A program made the position numbers and the translations under genes. Shown here in pieces: positions 32,926-41,961 of a DNA stretch of 64,000 nucleotides. How positions within the stretch are numbered: the first letter of the stretch is position 1; each line of letters opens with the position of its first letter. The stretch lies in contig OZ244040.1 of NCBI GenBank assembly GCA_965215035.1, positions 2,170,001 to 2,234,000 on the forward strand. The letters run 5' to 3'. The notes under the pieces were generated by a model. The model was not told the origin of the DNA and did no database searches. It was given only the letters and a program-made list of their open reading frames with translations. This DNA comes from Azophilus sp965215035. GTDB taxonomy: Bacteria; Pseudomonadota; Gammaproteobacteria; Pseudomonadales; Azotimanducaceae.

Positions 32926-34113
32926 ATGTCGAGCTTTCCGGATATCACCAGACATCATTGTTATCCGACCACCTATGACGAAGGAGCGGCTTGGTTCGCG
33001 CAGCTTGTAGAAGAGAGCGGAGGACGTCTCCAGACCTCAGTTCTACCTGGCTACGTCGGACCCAGTGGTGAAGCTTTACGCACGTTGACAGGTTGGTTCG
33101 GTGATCCAGATGCCGGTAAAGTCCTTCTGCACATCTGTGGCACGCATGGTCAAGAGTATTTCTGCGGTGCGGCAACCCAGCTCGATTGGATGCTCAACGA
33201 AGCACAAAACCTGCCCACTGATGTCGCGATCTGCTTAGTCCACGCACACAACCCATATGGCGCAGCCTATCTAAGTCGCGGTAACGAAAACTTCGTCGAT
33301 CTCAATCGAAACTACTTTCTCGGTGATATTAATGTCCGACCCAACCCACTGTATGGTGAGCTCTGGGAGATGCTGGAGATCAAAACTGCGGATCAGCACA
33401 CTTTGGACAATGCGATTAACGGATTTTATCAATTCGTTGAGGACAATGACGAGCAAGCCGCGATGACCGCCATGGGCGGTGGGCAGAACACTCACCCGTC
33501 GGGCGTTCTATTCTGTGGGCACGCTCGTGAGTGGTCCACCGTAAATCTACAGCAAACGGTGGAGCGAGAATTGACATCTCGCCAGGCGGTGGTGGTTATG
33601 GATTGGCATACCGGCCTCGGAGAGTATGCGGAGCCAACGATTTTATGTCGCATGCCGCGCGCCGCTCCAATGGCTAAGTGGGTCGAAGAGGTATGGGATG
33701 CGACGCACGAAGCCAGCAAGCTAGAAGGGCCAGAGCAACCTGATTATGTCGGGGAGATTCACGCCGGGATATTTGCACAGCTTGAGAAACAAGGTGTGGT
33801 CTGCGCTAGCACGGTCGTGGAAATTGGCACGATGGACAATGCCAGCGTGCTTCAGGCCCTGTTGATCGATCGTTACTTGCGATTCGAATGTGATGATCTC
33901 GAATCTGCTCGGGCGGGCAGTCTGAGGAATAAAATGAGCGAGAGATTGAATCCGTCGCTAGTCTCATGGCGAGAACAATCGTTGCAAGCCTCAAGGGAGC
34001 TTTTGAACCGCACCATCGCGGGATTAGCGGAATGGTCTACGATCGGGCAGCACGGTGTCGGTTTGCTCGAATTTGACCTTGAGGCAAAAGGTGCGTCGAT
34101 ACGCAACGGGTGA
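32926..34113 (+). CDS. DUF2817 family metallopeptidase-like protein (M14-like)
   Basis: A 395-residue protein. The metal-binding core resembles M14 carboxypeptidases and aspartoacylases: LLHICGTHGQEYFCG (His and Glu ligands), LVHAHNPYGAAYLSRGNENFVDLNRNY, VMDWHTGLG and VVEIGT. DUF2817 members are predicted carboxypeptidase- or deacylase-like enzymes. Start at ATG 32926, five bases after the S12 stop; the frame upstream lies inside that gene. The stop codon TGA (34111-34113) is the first three bases of the IS3-like element, so the original C-terminus may have been longer. Confidence 0.82.
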   Translation: MSSFPDITRHHCYPTTYDEGAAWFAQLVEESGGRLQTSVLPGYVGPSGEALRTLTGWFGDPDAGKVLLHICGTHGQEYFCGAATQLDWMLNEAQNLPTDVAICLVHAHNPYGAAYLSRGNENFVDLNRNYFLGDINVRPNPLYGELWEMLEIKTADQHTLDNAINGFYQFVEDNDEQAAMTAMGGGQNTHPSGVLFCGHAREWSTVNLQQTVERELTSRQAVVVMDWHTGLGEYAEPTILCRMPRAAPMAKWVEEVWDATHEASKLEGPEQPDYVGEIHAGIFAQLEKQGVVCASTVVEIGTMDNASVLQALLIDRYLRFECDDLESARAGSLRNKMSERLNPSLVSWREQSLQASRELLNRTIAGLAEWSTIGQHGVGLLEFDLEAKGASIRNG

Positions 34114-34920
34114 GGTGGTCCCACTTTTTTGGACAGTTGGCTAAGGTGTACTCCAGTGTCGAAAGGAGGCACTTTGATGGCCAGGAAGAGCCGCCGATTT
34201 ACGGCGGAGTTCAAGAAGCGGGTCGCGATGGTCGAGCGCGGCGGCCCGCTGGCGCTGGCCCGGCAGTGCGGGCCGCTTGGTGTGAGTCGCTCCTCGCAGT
34301 ACTACGAGCCGCTCGGCGAGAGCGCGGAGAACCTGGCGCTGATGCGGCGCCTGGACGAGTTGCATCTGGCGCACCCGTTCCACGGCAGTCGGCAGATGGC
34401 GCGGCATCTGCGCCGCGAGGGCGCGGTTGTCGGGCGGCATCGATGCATTGGACGCCGCGCCGCGCCTCGGTGTTCCGGAGATCTTCAATACGGACTAGGG
34501 CGCTCAATTCACCAGCATCGCGTTCACCGGGCGGGTGCTGTCGAGCGGCGTGCGCTGCTCCATGGACGGCCGCGGCCGCTATCTTGACAACATCTTCATC
34601 GAGCGCCTGTGGCGTTCGCTGAAGTACGAGGCGGTGTACCTGCGCGAGCTCGCCGACGGCCGCGACGCGGAGCGTATCGTCGGATCCTGGGTCAATTTCC
34701 ACAACGAACTGAGGCCGCACTCGGCGCTTGACGGCCACACGCCGGACGAGGCTTACCGCGGCGCCGTCCCGGAGGCCGCGTGAAGGCAATGGAACACAGG
34801 GATGCCGGGAACGCCTCGGGGTTCGGCCAGCGGGAAACTATCGATTATCGAGGGTTCAAAACCAATCCGAGTACACCTTGCTTTCGCCCTCGGACTGTCC
34901 AACGAACCAGGACCACCTCA
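34111..34920 (+). mobile_element. IS3-family element, internally deleted
   Basis: The ends are inverted: TGAGGTGGTCC at 34111 and GGACCACCTCA ending at 34920, with further matches inward (TTGGACAGT and AAGGTGTACTC). Inside, the start of orfA (MARKSRRFTAEFKKRVAM, from 34177) is joined to pieces of orfB: GVSRSSQYYEPLGESAENLALMRRL, then after another deletion the DDE-domain C-terminus (YLDNIFIERLWRSLKYEAVYL and NFHNELRPHSALDGHTPDEAY, to 34783). The transposase is broken. CGCAAC occurs close to both ends, but not in exactly symmetric positions, so a target duplication is unproven. Confidence 0.88.
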
Positions 34921-34932
34921 CGCAACCTGGCT

Positions 34933-35613
34933 CTAACGCCCTTTGGACTGCCCCTCGTATTTATCTGTCGCGTCCGTTTGTCCTTCGGATGCAACCTGTC
35001 GTGCAAGATCAAGATACTCCATGTTGCTAGAGGAGAGCACCGAGATCAGTTTGGCAGTTTTCTTTGATGGAGAGACGAAAGCGTGTGGCATGGCGGCATC
35101 GACATAAACGGAGTCCCCGGCCTTTAGAGTGATGGCCTTGTACTGATCGCAGTGAAATTCCACTGGCCCCTCTATAACGTAGGCAAACCGTTCCCCAATG
35201 ATGTTCATGGTTGGAATGGGTGTACCTTTGGTGCCCGGCTGAACTTCAAAGAGCATGGGAATCATCAGCCGGTTCTTGAGTTCAGTGCTGAGGTAAGTGA
35301 CGTTGTAGTGGTTTTCCCGCGCGCGAGGCAGGTTTGGATCATCGGCGCGGCTGTAAACGCGTCTGGCAAGCTGACCATCGATCACGGCCAGCTCGGCTTC
35401 GGTCGCAAAGAGATTGCGAATGTCTGTACGCAACGCACCGGCGATGGTTAAGAGCTTGTTGTAGTTGAGAGACATTTTCCCTGCTTCCACCTTCGACAAT
35501 GTCGACTGGGGGAGGCCGGAATGTTTAGCGAGTTCGGACAGATTCCATCCCCGGATAGCGCGTAGTCTAGCGATGTTCTCGCCCAGATCGGGACGTTTTG
35601 CTTCTTCTGCCAT
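34933..35613 (-). CDS. XRE-family regulator with C-terminal cupin domain
   Basis: A 226-residue regulator. The helix-turn-helix is at about residues 12-66 (IARLRAIRGWNLSELAKHSGLPQSTLSKVEAGK), and the C-terminal half is a cupin (RFAYVIEGPVEFHCDQYKAITLKAGDSVYVDAAMPHAFV). Such PuuR-type proteins usually repress catabolic genes until a small ligand binds the cupin. It is divergent from the M81 operon with 100 bases between, containing a candidate operator and a 12-bp palindrome. It is the only regulator in the island and is probably its local controller. Confidence 0.87.
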   Translation of the reverse strand: MAEEAKRPDLGENIARLRAIRGWNLSELAKHSGLPQSTLSKVEAGKMSLNYNKLLTIAGALRTDIRNLFATEAELAVIDGQLARRVYSRADDPNLPRARENHYNVTYLSTELKNRLMIPMLFEVQPGTKGTPIPTMNIIGERFAYVIEGPVEFHCDQYKAITLKAGDSVYVDAAMPHAFVSPSKKTAKLISVLSSSNMEYLDLARQVASEGQTDATDKYEGQSKGR

Positions 35614-35676
35614 TACCTCTCTCGTTCGCTTTCAAAACTCGACGCGCTGAGCCTCGGTTGACGCCGGCTCTGAGTG

Positions 35677-35708
35677 ATTCATATACTGATATCTTATTCC
35701 TATAGGAA
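35677..35708. promoter_or_regulatory. Candidate operator and promoter between regulator and M81 operon
   Basis: ATTCATATACTGAT (35677-35690) matches the element found upstream of the M19/S12 pair and the TonB receptor. TTCCTATAGGAA (35697-35708) is a perfect 12-bp palindrome that also contains the ribosome site of the M81 gene starting at 35714. Confidence 0.55.
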
Positions 35709-35713
35709 CTAGT

Positions 35714-37180
35714 ATGCGAGTCTTTGTTGCAGGCATTGTGCACGAAACCAGTACATTCAGTCCGGTGCCAACCTGTCGCTCATCTTTTGAAGACTTCGAG
35801 TACCACCGGCCTCTTGACCGCACCGTAGATGAGGTGTGTCGCAAACTTAACGGATACGGAACGTTTGTTCGTTGTGCCGAAGCGCGCGGTGATGAAGTGT
35901 TTGTATCTTCATATGCATTTGCACAACCCAGTGCTCCGACTCGCCAGGATGATTATGAGTCGCTCCGTGAAGAGATTCTAGACGACCTTCGTGAAACCGG
36001 TGATGTTGATGCGGTGCTCCTGTTTTTGCATGGTGCCCAAATTGCGCAAGGCTACGATGATTGCGAAGGAGACTTCATCCAGCGGGTTCGAATGATAGTC
36101 GGTCCGAGAGTCTTTGTCGGTGCTCTGCTGGATCTTCACGCCAACGTCTCTGATCTTATGCTCGGCGAGGCAAGTGCGCTTGTAGCGTGCCGTAACTATC
36201 CGCATGACGACTTTGATCCAAGGGCTGAGCATCTGTTTGATCTAGCCATCGAATATGTGGAGCGGGCTGTTAAACCGATCATGCGATTTCGGCGTATACC
36301 CATGCTCGGCATGTTCTACACCACACAACCGCAATTGGCAGAGGTCAATCAACTCGCTTTGGATCTGCAACAACACAGCGACATGTTGTCTGTCTCACTG
36401 ATTCATGGGTTCCAGTTTACGGACGTTCCGTTCATTGGCGCTGGGGTGTTAACCGTATCCCGTCAGTTCGATTCCACTGTCGAGGAACGTACAGAGGCGC
36501 TCTGCAAGCGGTTTTTTGAAGCGCGTGACGAGACCCGTGCTCTACGTAAACCGATCGAACAGATCCTCGACGAAATCACTGAGAAGGACAATCAACGACC
36601 TTTTGTGATTGCAGATGCCTGCGATAACGCGGGTGGGGGTGCCGGGTCCGACTCCACGTTTATTCTTGAAGAGATACTTGCTCGAGGTTTGACAGGGTAC
36701 GCCGTTGCGCTTCTATGGGATCCGGTTTCCGCGCAGTTTGCAGCAGATGCGGGCGCGGACGCTGAGCTATCCCTGCGTCTAGGTGGAAAGACCGGTCGCC
36801 ACGCTGGGCAACCCTTGGATGTTAAGGCGCGTGTATTGAAGGTAACGACTGGCCTTGTACATTCCGGAATTGGCTATGACTGTCCATTGGGTTTGTGCGT
36901 TGCCCTAGAGATCGATGGCAATGTGGTGATCGTCAACGACGTTCGTCAGCAGGTCTTTAGTCCGTCCTGTTTTACCGACCTGGGTGTTGATCTTTCGACT
37001 TGTAAAGCCTTGGTTGTAAAGTCCTCTCAGCACTTTTACGATCAGTTCGCGTCGCTGGCTGAGGCAGTCTTCTACTGTGAAACTCCGGGGCTGCTCACAC
37101 TAGATGTAAACCCTGGACACTATACTCGGCTACCCCGCCCCGTCTGGCCGGTTGATGAGATCCGCGAAGATGCCTGGTAA
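35714..37180 (+). CDS. M81 family metallopeptidase (MlrC/microcystinase C-like), first
   Basis: A 488-residue member of the family named after MlrC, which cleaves linearised microcystin and its tetrapeptide. The two-domain order is present: N-terminal domain with FVAGIVHETSTFSP, LLDLHANVSD and CRNYPHDDFDPRAEH (predicted zinc ligands), and C-terminal domain with ADACDNAGGGAGSDSTFIL. Other M81 proteins sit in amide- and D-amino-acid-catabolic loci, so microcystin itself is not implied. It starts an operon with the second M81 gene and the D-amino-acid dehydrogenase remnant. Confidence 0.9.
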   Translation: MRVFVAGIVHETSTFSPVPTCRSSFEDFEYHRPLDRTVDEVCRKLNGYGTFVRCAEARGDEVFVSSYAFAQPSAPTRQDDYESLREEILDDLRETGDVDAVLLFLHGAQIAQGYDDCEGDFIQRVRMIVGPRVFVGALLDLHANVSDLMLGEASALVACRNYPHDDFDPRAEHLFDLAIEYVERAVKPIMRFRRIPMLGMFYTTQPQLAEVNQLALDLQQHSDMLSVSLIHGFQFTDVPFIGAGVLTVSRQFDSTVEERTEALCKRFFEARDETRALRKPIEQILDEITEKDNQRPFVIADACDNAGGGAGSDSTFILEEILARGLTGYAVALLWDPVSAQFAADAGADAELSLRLGGKTGRHAGQPLDVKARVLKVTTGLVHSGIGYDCPLGLCVALEIDGNVVIVNDVRQQVFSPSCFTDLGVDLSTCKALVVKSSQHFYDQFASLAEAVFYCETPGLLTLDVNPGHYTRLPRPVWPVDEIREDAW

Positions 37181-38645
37181 GCGACGGGTGTTCTTCTCCA
37201 ATCTCTCGACGGAGACAAACACCTTCTCAAATATCCCAACCACGTATGCGAGCTACGAAGAAGGTGGCATTAGTCGCGGGGATGAGATTGGTATCACGGC
37301 CGATGGTAAATGGCGTCCCGAATTTGTCGCGCCCGCGGAGTTCCTTGCCCAGCACAACGCAGAATTTGTGTTTGGCTTAAGTGCTGATGCAGCGTCCGGG
37401 GCACCAACGCAGCATCGTGACTATTTGCGGCTTCGTGATGAACTGCTGCAACGATTGCAGGACGCCGCACCGGTTGATGCAGTGGTTTTGTCACTACATG
37501 GTGCGATGATTTCAACAGAATGCTTGGACTGCGAGGGAGAGGTTCTCGCAGGCGTACGCGAGGTGGTAGGCGCTGGTGTGCCTATCGTTAGCGTACTTGA
37601 CCCCCACGCGCATCTCACGCATGCCATGGTTGAGCCTAGTGACTTCTTGGTCTTCATGAAGGAATACCCCCACATCGATGGTATCGAGCGTCATGTGGAA
37701 GCCCTTCAGGTGATTGTAGACATGTGGTCGGGGGTCTCGGCGCCGCAAACTCACATCGAAAATTGCGAGCTGATTGGATTCTTCCCAACCCAAGCACCGC
37801 CAATGGATGGTTTTGTACAACGGCTGTTCGAGCTGGAACGGCGGGAAGAGATTACAAGCGTTTCGTTCGTCCATGGCTTCCCATGGGGGGATCACCCCGA
37901 TTTAGGCGCGAAGGTGCTTGTCTATGGAAATGACATAGCAGTCATGCAGGCAGTGTCTGAAGATCTCAAGAAAACGATCCGTTCAATCTGCCACTCTGCT
38001 CTGCCGGATGCTATCTCGATTGATCAAGCAGTGGCGGAAGCGTCGAGTGACGATGTACCGCTTCGTATATACGGAGACGTTTCAGATAACGCCGGTGGTG
38101 GAGCCCCGTCAGATAGTACTTTTGTCTTGCGGTCGCTCGTGTCATGCGATGTGCCTCCAGTGTTGGTGGGATGTCTTTATGATCCGGAGGCCGTGAAGCT
38201 GTGCCATCAAGTTGGAATCGGTGGCAGATTGATGCTCCGCGTGGGTGGAAAACTAAGTGTCCATTCAGGTACGCCGCTTGACCTACCGGTTGAGGTGATG
38301 GCACTGGCAACCGATGTCTCCATGGATGTGCTTGGCTTGGTGAAATTTCCGCTGGGGGATACGGCATGGGTAAGAAGCGGCAATATCGATATCGTTTTGA
38401 TCTCCATTAGAGAGCAAACGTACTCACCGCATGGCTTTTCGCACTTGGGTGTCGACTTTTATCGCTATCGCGCCATATTCGTAAAGTCTACCAATCACTT
38501 CCGCGCAACCTTTAAAGAACTATCAGAGTCGATGCAAAACGTTGCGACACCGGGTGCCATTAATTTTCAGCTAACCGAGATTGAATACGAAAGATTCAAG
38601 GGCGATTACCTTCGGGCGGATATCTCGAGTAGGCCAGCGCGATGA
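37170..38645 (+). CDS. M81 family metallopeptidase (MlrC-like), second
   Basis: A 491-residue paralogue of the preceding gene. It has VFFSNLSTETNTFSNIPT, VLDPHAHLTHAM where the first copy has LDLHANVSD, MKEYPHIDGIERH, and DVSDNAGGGAPSDSTFVL. Changes near the predicted metal site (Pro for Leu, His for Asn) suggest a different substrate. I choose ATG 37170, which places the family N-terminus correctly and overlaps the upstream gene by 11 bases; earlier codons at 37152 and 37155 are possible. Its TGA overlaps the next ATG by four bases. Confidence 0.89.
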   Translation: MPGKRRVFFSNLSTETNTFSNIPTTYASYEEGGISRGDEIGITADGKWRPEFVAPAEFLAQHNAEFVFGLSADAASGAPTQHRDYLRLRDELLQRLQDAAPVDAVVLSLHGAMISTECLDCEGEVLAGVREVVGAGVPIVSVLDPHAHLTHAMVEPSDFLVFMKEYPHIDGIERHVEALQVIVDMWSGVSAPQTHIENCELIGFFPTQAPPMDGFVQRLFELERREEITSVSFVHGFPWGDHPDLGAKVLVYGNDIAVMQAVSEDLKKTIRSICHSALPDAISIDQAVAEASSDDVPLRIYGDVSDNAGGGAPSDSTFVLRSLVSCDVPPVLVGCLYDPEAVKLCHQVGIGGRLMLRVGGKLSVHSGTPLDLPVEVMALATDVSMDVLGLVKFPLGDTAWVRSGNIDIVLISIREQTYSPHGFSHLGVDFYRYRAIFVKSTNHFRATFKELSESMQNVATPGAINFQLTEIEYERFKGDYLRADISSRPAR

Positions 38646-39885
38646 CAACTGCGGTTATTGGTGGCGGCTTGATGGGCATCGCCTCGGCTTATGAGCTCCT
38701 CGAGCGCGGTGATGAGGTAACGTTGTTTGAGGCGAAATCAGGGTTGGGTGAAGAAACGAGTTTTGCGAATGGCGGGATGCTAACTGCATCCATGCCAGGC
38801 CCATGGAACGGGCCGGGTGTGGCAAAGCACTTGATTTCATCGCTGATCGACCCATATTCACCGATGAAGCTGTGTGTTTCCGCGATTCCGTCTCTCATGT
38901 TTTGGGGTTTAAAATTCTTGCGGAATTCAACGCTTGCGCACTATCAAAGTGCCAGCGTCCACAATCTTTTTGTTGGCTGATTTCTCAGTGAAGTGTACGC
39001 AAGAGCTGAGTGCGAGGTATGGGCTTCGATACGACCAATCCGACCTAGGCACGTTGAAGATCTTCGACTCGATAGAAAGCATGTCGGGGCCACTTCGCCT
39101 GGCGAAGCTCTTGGAAGACAAAGGGCTTCGTTATGAGGTTTTATCGCCCAACGAAGTGGTAGCTAAGGAAACTCGATTGGAATCGGTGTAGGACCGAGTT
39201 CAATCGGCCCTCTACTTTCCGGATGACCGATCAGGTGACGCTTACCTGTTTGTAAAGACGTTGGCGGAAGAATTTTTGAAGCAAGGCCGCCAAGTCAGGC
39301 AGAACACGCCCGTGCAAACACTCCTTCAAAGCGGCGGAAGGATTTCAGGTCTGAAGCTCGCTGCTGGAGAGGAGCAGTACGACCGCGTTGTATTGGCATC
39401 GGGAGCTGCCAGTCCGGCTCTGGCACGGGGCGTTGGCGTGCACTTGCCGATTAAACCGGCAAAAGGTTACTCGGTTACGTTATCTACCGAGGGATGGAAT
39501 AATCATCCTCGAATGCCTGTAATTGATGACGCGATGCATGCTGCGGTAACCCCACTAGGCAACAAGATCCGCCTGGCTGGTACTGCGGAGTTCGCGCGTT
39601 TCAATCGAAGGATCGAACAATCGCGGATCGACAATCTGTATGGACTCTTTTCTCGCCTCTATCCGAACTTATCAGAACAAGTGGATCGTTCGACTTTCAC
39701 GAATTGGACGGGCTTTAGACCAATGTCCGCGGATGGCGTGCCATTCATAGGCGAAACGTCTGTGCGGGGACTTTACCCCCCTGAGCGAAGGGCTGATTCG
39801 CCCTGATCACATCTCGGGTGAGATAGGCCAAGTTGATTTAAATGAAATTGAAGGGCGAAGAACACCCAAAGACATCACTCTCTAG
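38642..39885 (+). pseudogene. dadA: D-amino acid dehydrogenase (DadA-like), broken
   Basis: The intact gene would encode a membrane-linked FAD enzyme that deaminates D-amino acids. The N-terminus TAVIGGGLMGIASAYELLERG is the FAD-binding motif, and later blocks (GEETSFANGGML, PIKPAKGYSVTL, NWTGFRPMSADGVPFIG) are DadA-like. The reading frame shifts near 38960, has an in-frame TAG at 39189-39191, and near 39770 shifts again with loss of the conserved GH-G-LGWT segment; the tail HISGEIGQVDLNEIEG is read in a third frame to 39885. The gene starts in a four-base overlap with the second M81 gene. Confidence 0.88.
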
Positions 39886-39979
39886 TCGGTCGGCATATTC
39901 GCTCAAGATCTGTACTCGGCTGCACGGATGTTTGCCGCGGCCCGCTCCTAGCACTTCTCTTTATCACTTCTCTTGGGAT

Positions 39980-41021
39980 TGTTGCTTTCACCCGTAAATT
40001 GCTCACTTATTTCAACCGAGAATTGCGCACTTTGGATTGGCGAGGTGTGGTTGCCGGTTCACTCTGTTGGCCAGGCCAACAAGGACGAGGCGGCGCACGA
40101 TGCACGGTTGGGAGACGAGGATGCGGTTGAAGCACTATCTGGATCAGGGCGTTACGAAGGCGGAGTTGTCGAGGCGGTTTGGGGTCGGTCGCCGGACGAT
40201 TCGAGACGCCGCCGGGTCGCCAGGGTCAGGTGGACTTCGGGACGTTCACCCTGCCTTGGGGCCGTCGGCACGCGCTGCTGGTGGTGCTGGGCCACTCGAG
40301 GCTGCTGTGGCTGCGCTTCTATCCCCGGCAGACGATGGCAGTGCTGATTGACGGGCTGGAAAGCGCGTTCGAACGCTTTGGGGGCGTGCCCCGGGAGTTG
40401 CTGTTCGACCAGATGCGTTCGCTGGTGCTGTCCGACGACCGCGCCGGCGGCGGCGAGCTGATCCTGAACGCCGAGTTCCTGCGCTTCGCGGCACACTGGG
40501 GCTTCATGCCGCGCTCGTGCCGACCGTATCGCGCCCGGAGGAAGGGAAAGGTGGAGCGGCCGATCCGCTACCTCAGGGAGAACTTCTTCCACGGGCGGAC
40601 GTTCGTCAACGACGCGGATCTCAACGAGCAGGCGACGGGCTGGCTCGACGGAACCGCCAACGCCCGTCACGAGCGAGCCTCGACAGTGCTGACCTCGAAC
40701 AAGGGCTTCGAGGAGTGGGGAGGCGTACTCGGCGACGAGATGATGGCGGCGGCGCTGATCGATCGGCTGCCGCACCACTGCCACATCGTCAACATCCGGG
40801 GCAACAGCTACCGCATGCGGGAGCACCGGGATTTGCCGCGTACGGCAGGTCCGGACCAGGAAGCCGGGCGGAGTCGGGCCACATGACCGGTGCCGATTCG
40901 CGGCGCGTTGCCAGCCGGACGAACATCTACCGGAGATCGCCTTCAAGCCGCCATGCGATCTCCCGAAAAGTGCGCAATGTTCAATTGAAAAAAGTGTGCA
41001 GTTTTCAATTGAAATTGACAG
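39980..41021 (+). mobile_element. IS21-family element, internally deleted, with target duplication
   Basis: The left end TGTTGCTTTCA (39980) and the inverted right end (…TTGACA, ending 41021) can be aligned over about 55 bases including ATTGCGCACTTT. GGGAT flanks the element directly on both sides (39975-39979 and 41022-41026). Inside, the istA start (MHGWETRMRLKHYLDQGVTKAELSRRFGVGRRTI, from about 40100) is joined to the DDE domain (VDFGTFTLPWGRRHALLVVLG, from about 40226) and then directly to the istB C-terminus (TVLTSNKGFEEWGGVLGDEMMAAALIDRL). Neither protein is complete. Confidence 0.92.
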
Positions 41022-41050
41022 GGATCTCACCTAAATCAGTGGGTTGCATA

Positions 41051-41842
41051 CCTTAAGTCCCTGATAAGGAGCTAAGGGAATCACCGGAAAGGTACGCGAC
41101 ATCAAGGCCCGCGTGCGAAAATGGGATTCCCGAAGACTCACTTGGCAGGTGAAGCTTGAGCAAGCGCGGGAAGCGGGTGGCACCTGCCATCGTCGCGCAC
41201 GAGGTGGAGGCCAGGGGCTTCTGGTGCCGCGGCACACGGTGATCCTGGTGTCGCGCGGCGACCTGCCGCCCAGGGAGCTGGTGCTACGCCACCGGGGCAG
41301 GCAGGGTCGGGAGAACGCGTTCAAGGGGCCGCTCCGGGACATGGACCTGCACCACCCGCCGTGCCGGGGCTACCGGGCCAACCAGGCGTTCTACGCCCTG
41401 GGACAGATCGCCCAGATGCTGCTACGCGCGGTGCAGTTCGCGGCGCTGCCGAAGAAGGCGCGCGGGCACGGCATCGGCCAGGTCATTCGCCACGTGATGC
41501 GCACGGCGGCGCACATGGTCCGCACGGCGCGCCGGACCTGCCTGCGCTTCGCGAAGACCAACTTCCGGCTCGACTGGCTGTACCGGGCCATGGTGCGCCT
41601 GGAGGCCCGCGTCCCGCCCCCGGCGACCTGACCTGTCCTGTTCGACATGGCGCCGCCTCGCGGCGGGGCCGCGCTCGCCCGCGCCGCCAAAAACCGTGGC
41701 CGAAAGGCCGTCAAGGGCCGTGTCCCCCACGTTTTTGCCGGCCACCCGGCTCGTCGCGGGCTTCCGCAGTCCCCCGCCGGCCATCGGAAACTTCTCAACA
41801 ACGACGAATGGGCACCGTGACGGCCTTATCAGGGGATTGAGG
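41051..41842 (+). mobile_element. IS1380-like element, internally deleted
   Basis: The left end CCTTAAGTCCCTGATAAGG and the inverse of the right end CCTCAATCCCCTGATAAGG match closely. GTTGCATA flanks both sides (41043-41050 and 41843-41850) and fits a target duplication. The remaining frame (about 41113-41631) is only the C-terminal part of a DDE transposase: LVLRHRGRQGRENAFKGPL, ANQAFYALGQIAQMLLRA and a basic tail. I call it IS1380-like from this C-terminus; IS4-like is possible, and the apparent 8-bp duplication is longer than usual for IS1380. Confidence 0.82.
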
Positions 41843-41889
41843 GTTGCATACCCGATCACTGCGGTATAGTATTCTTTAAGTAATAAAAT

Positions 41890-41903
41890 ATTCATATATG
41901 AAT
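41890..41903. promoter_or_regulatory. Candidate operator, perfect palindrome ATTCATATATGAAT
   Basis: This 14-bp perfect palindrome lies 59 bases before the TonB receptor start and 40 bases after the IS1380-like element. Related sequences lie in the two divergent control regions of the island (29135 and 35677). Confidence 0.6.
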
Positions 41904-41961
41904 TATCGAGAGCCTCAAGACAGGCTCAGATTGTGAGCGAAACCTTGTGGGGAGATTGGAG

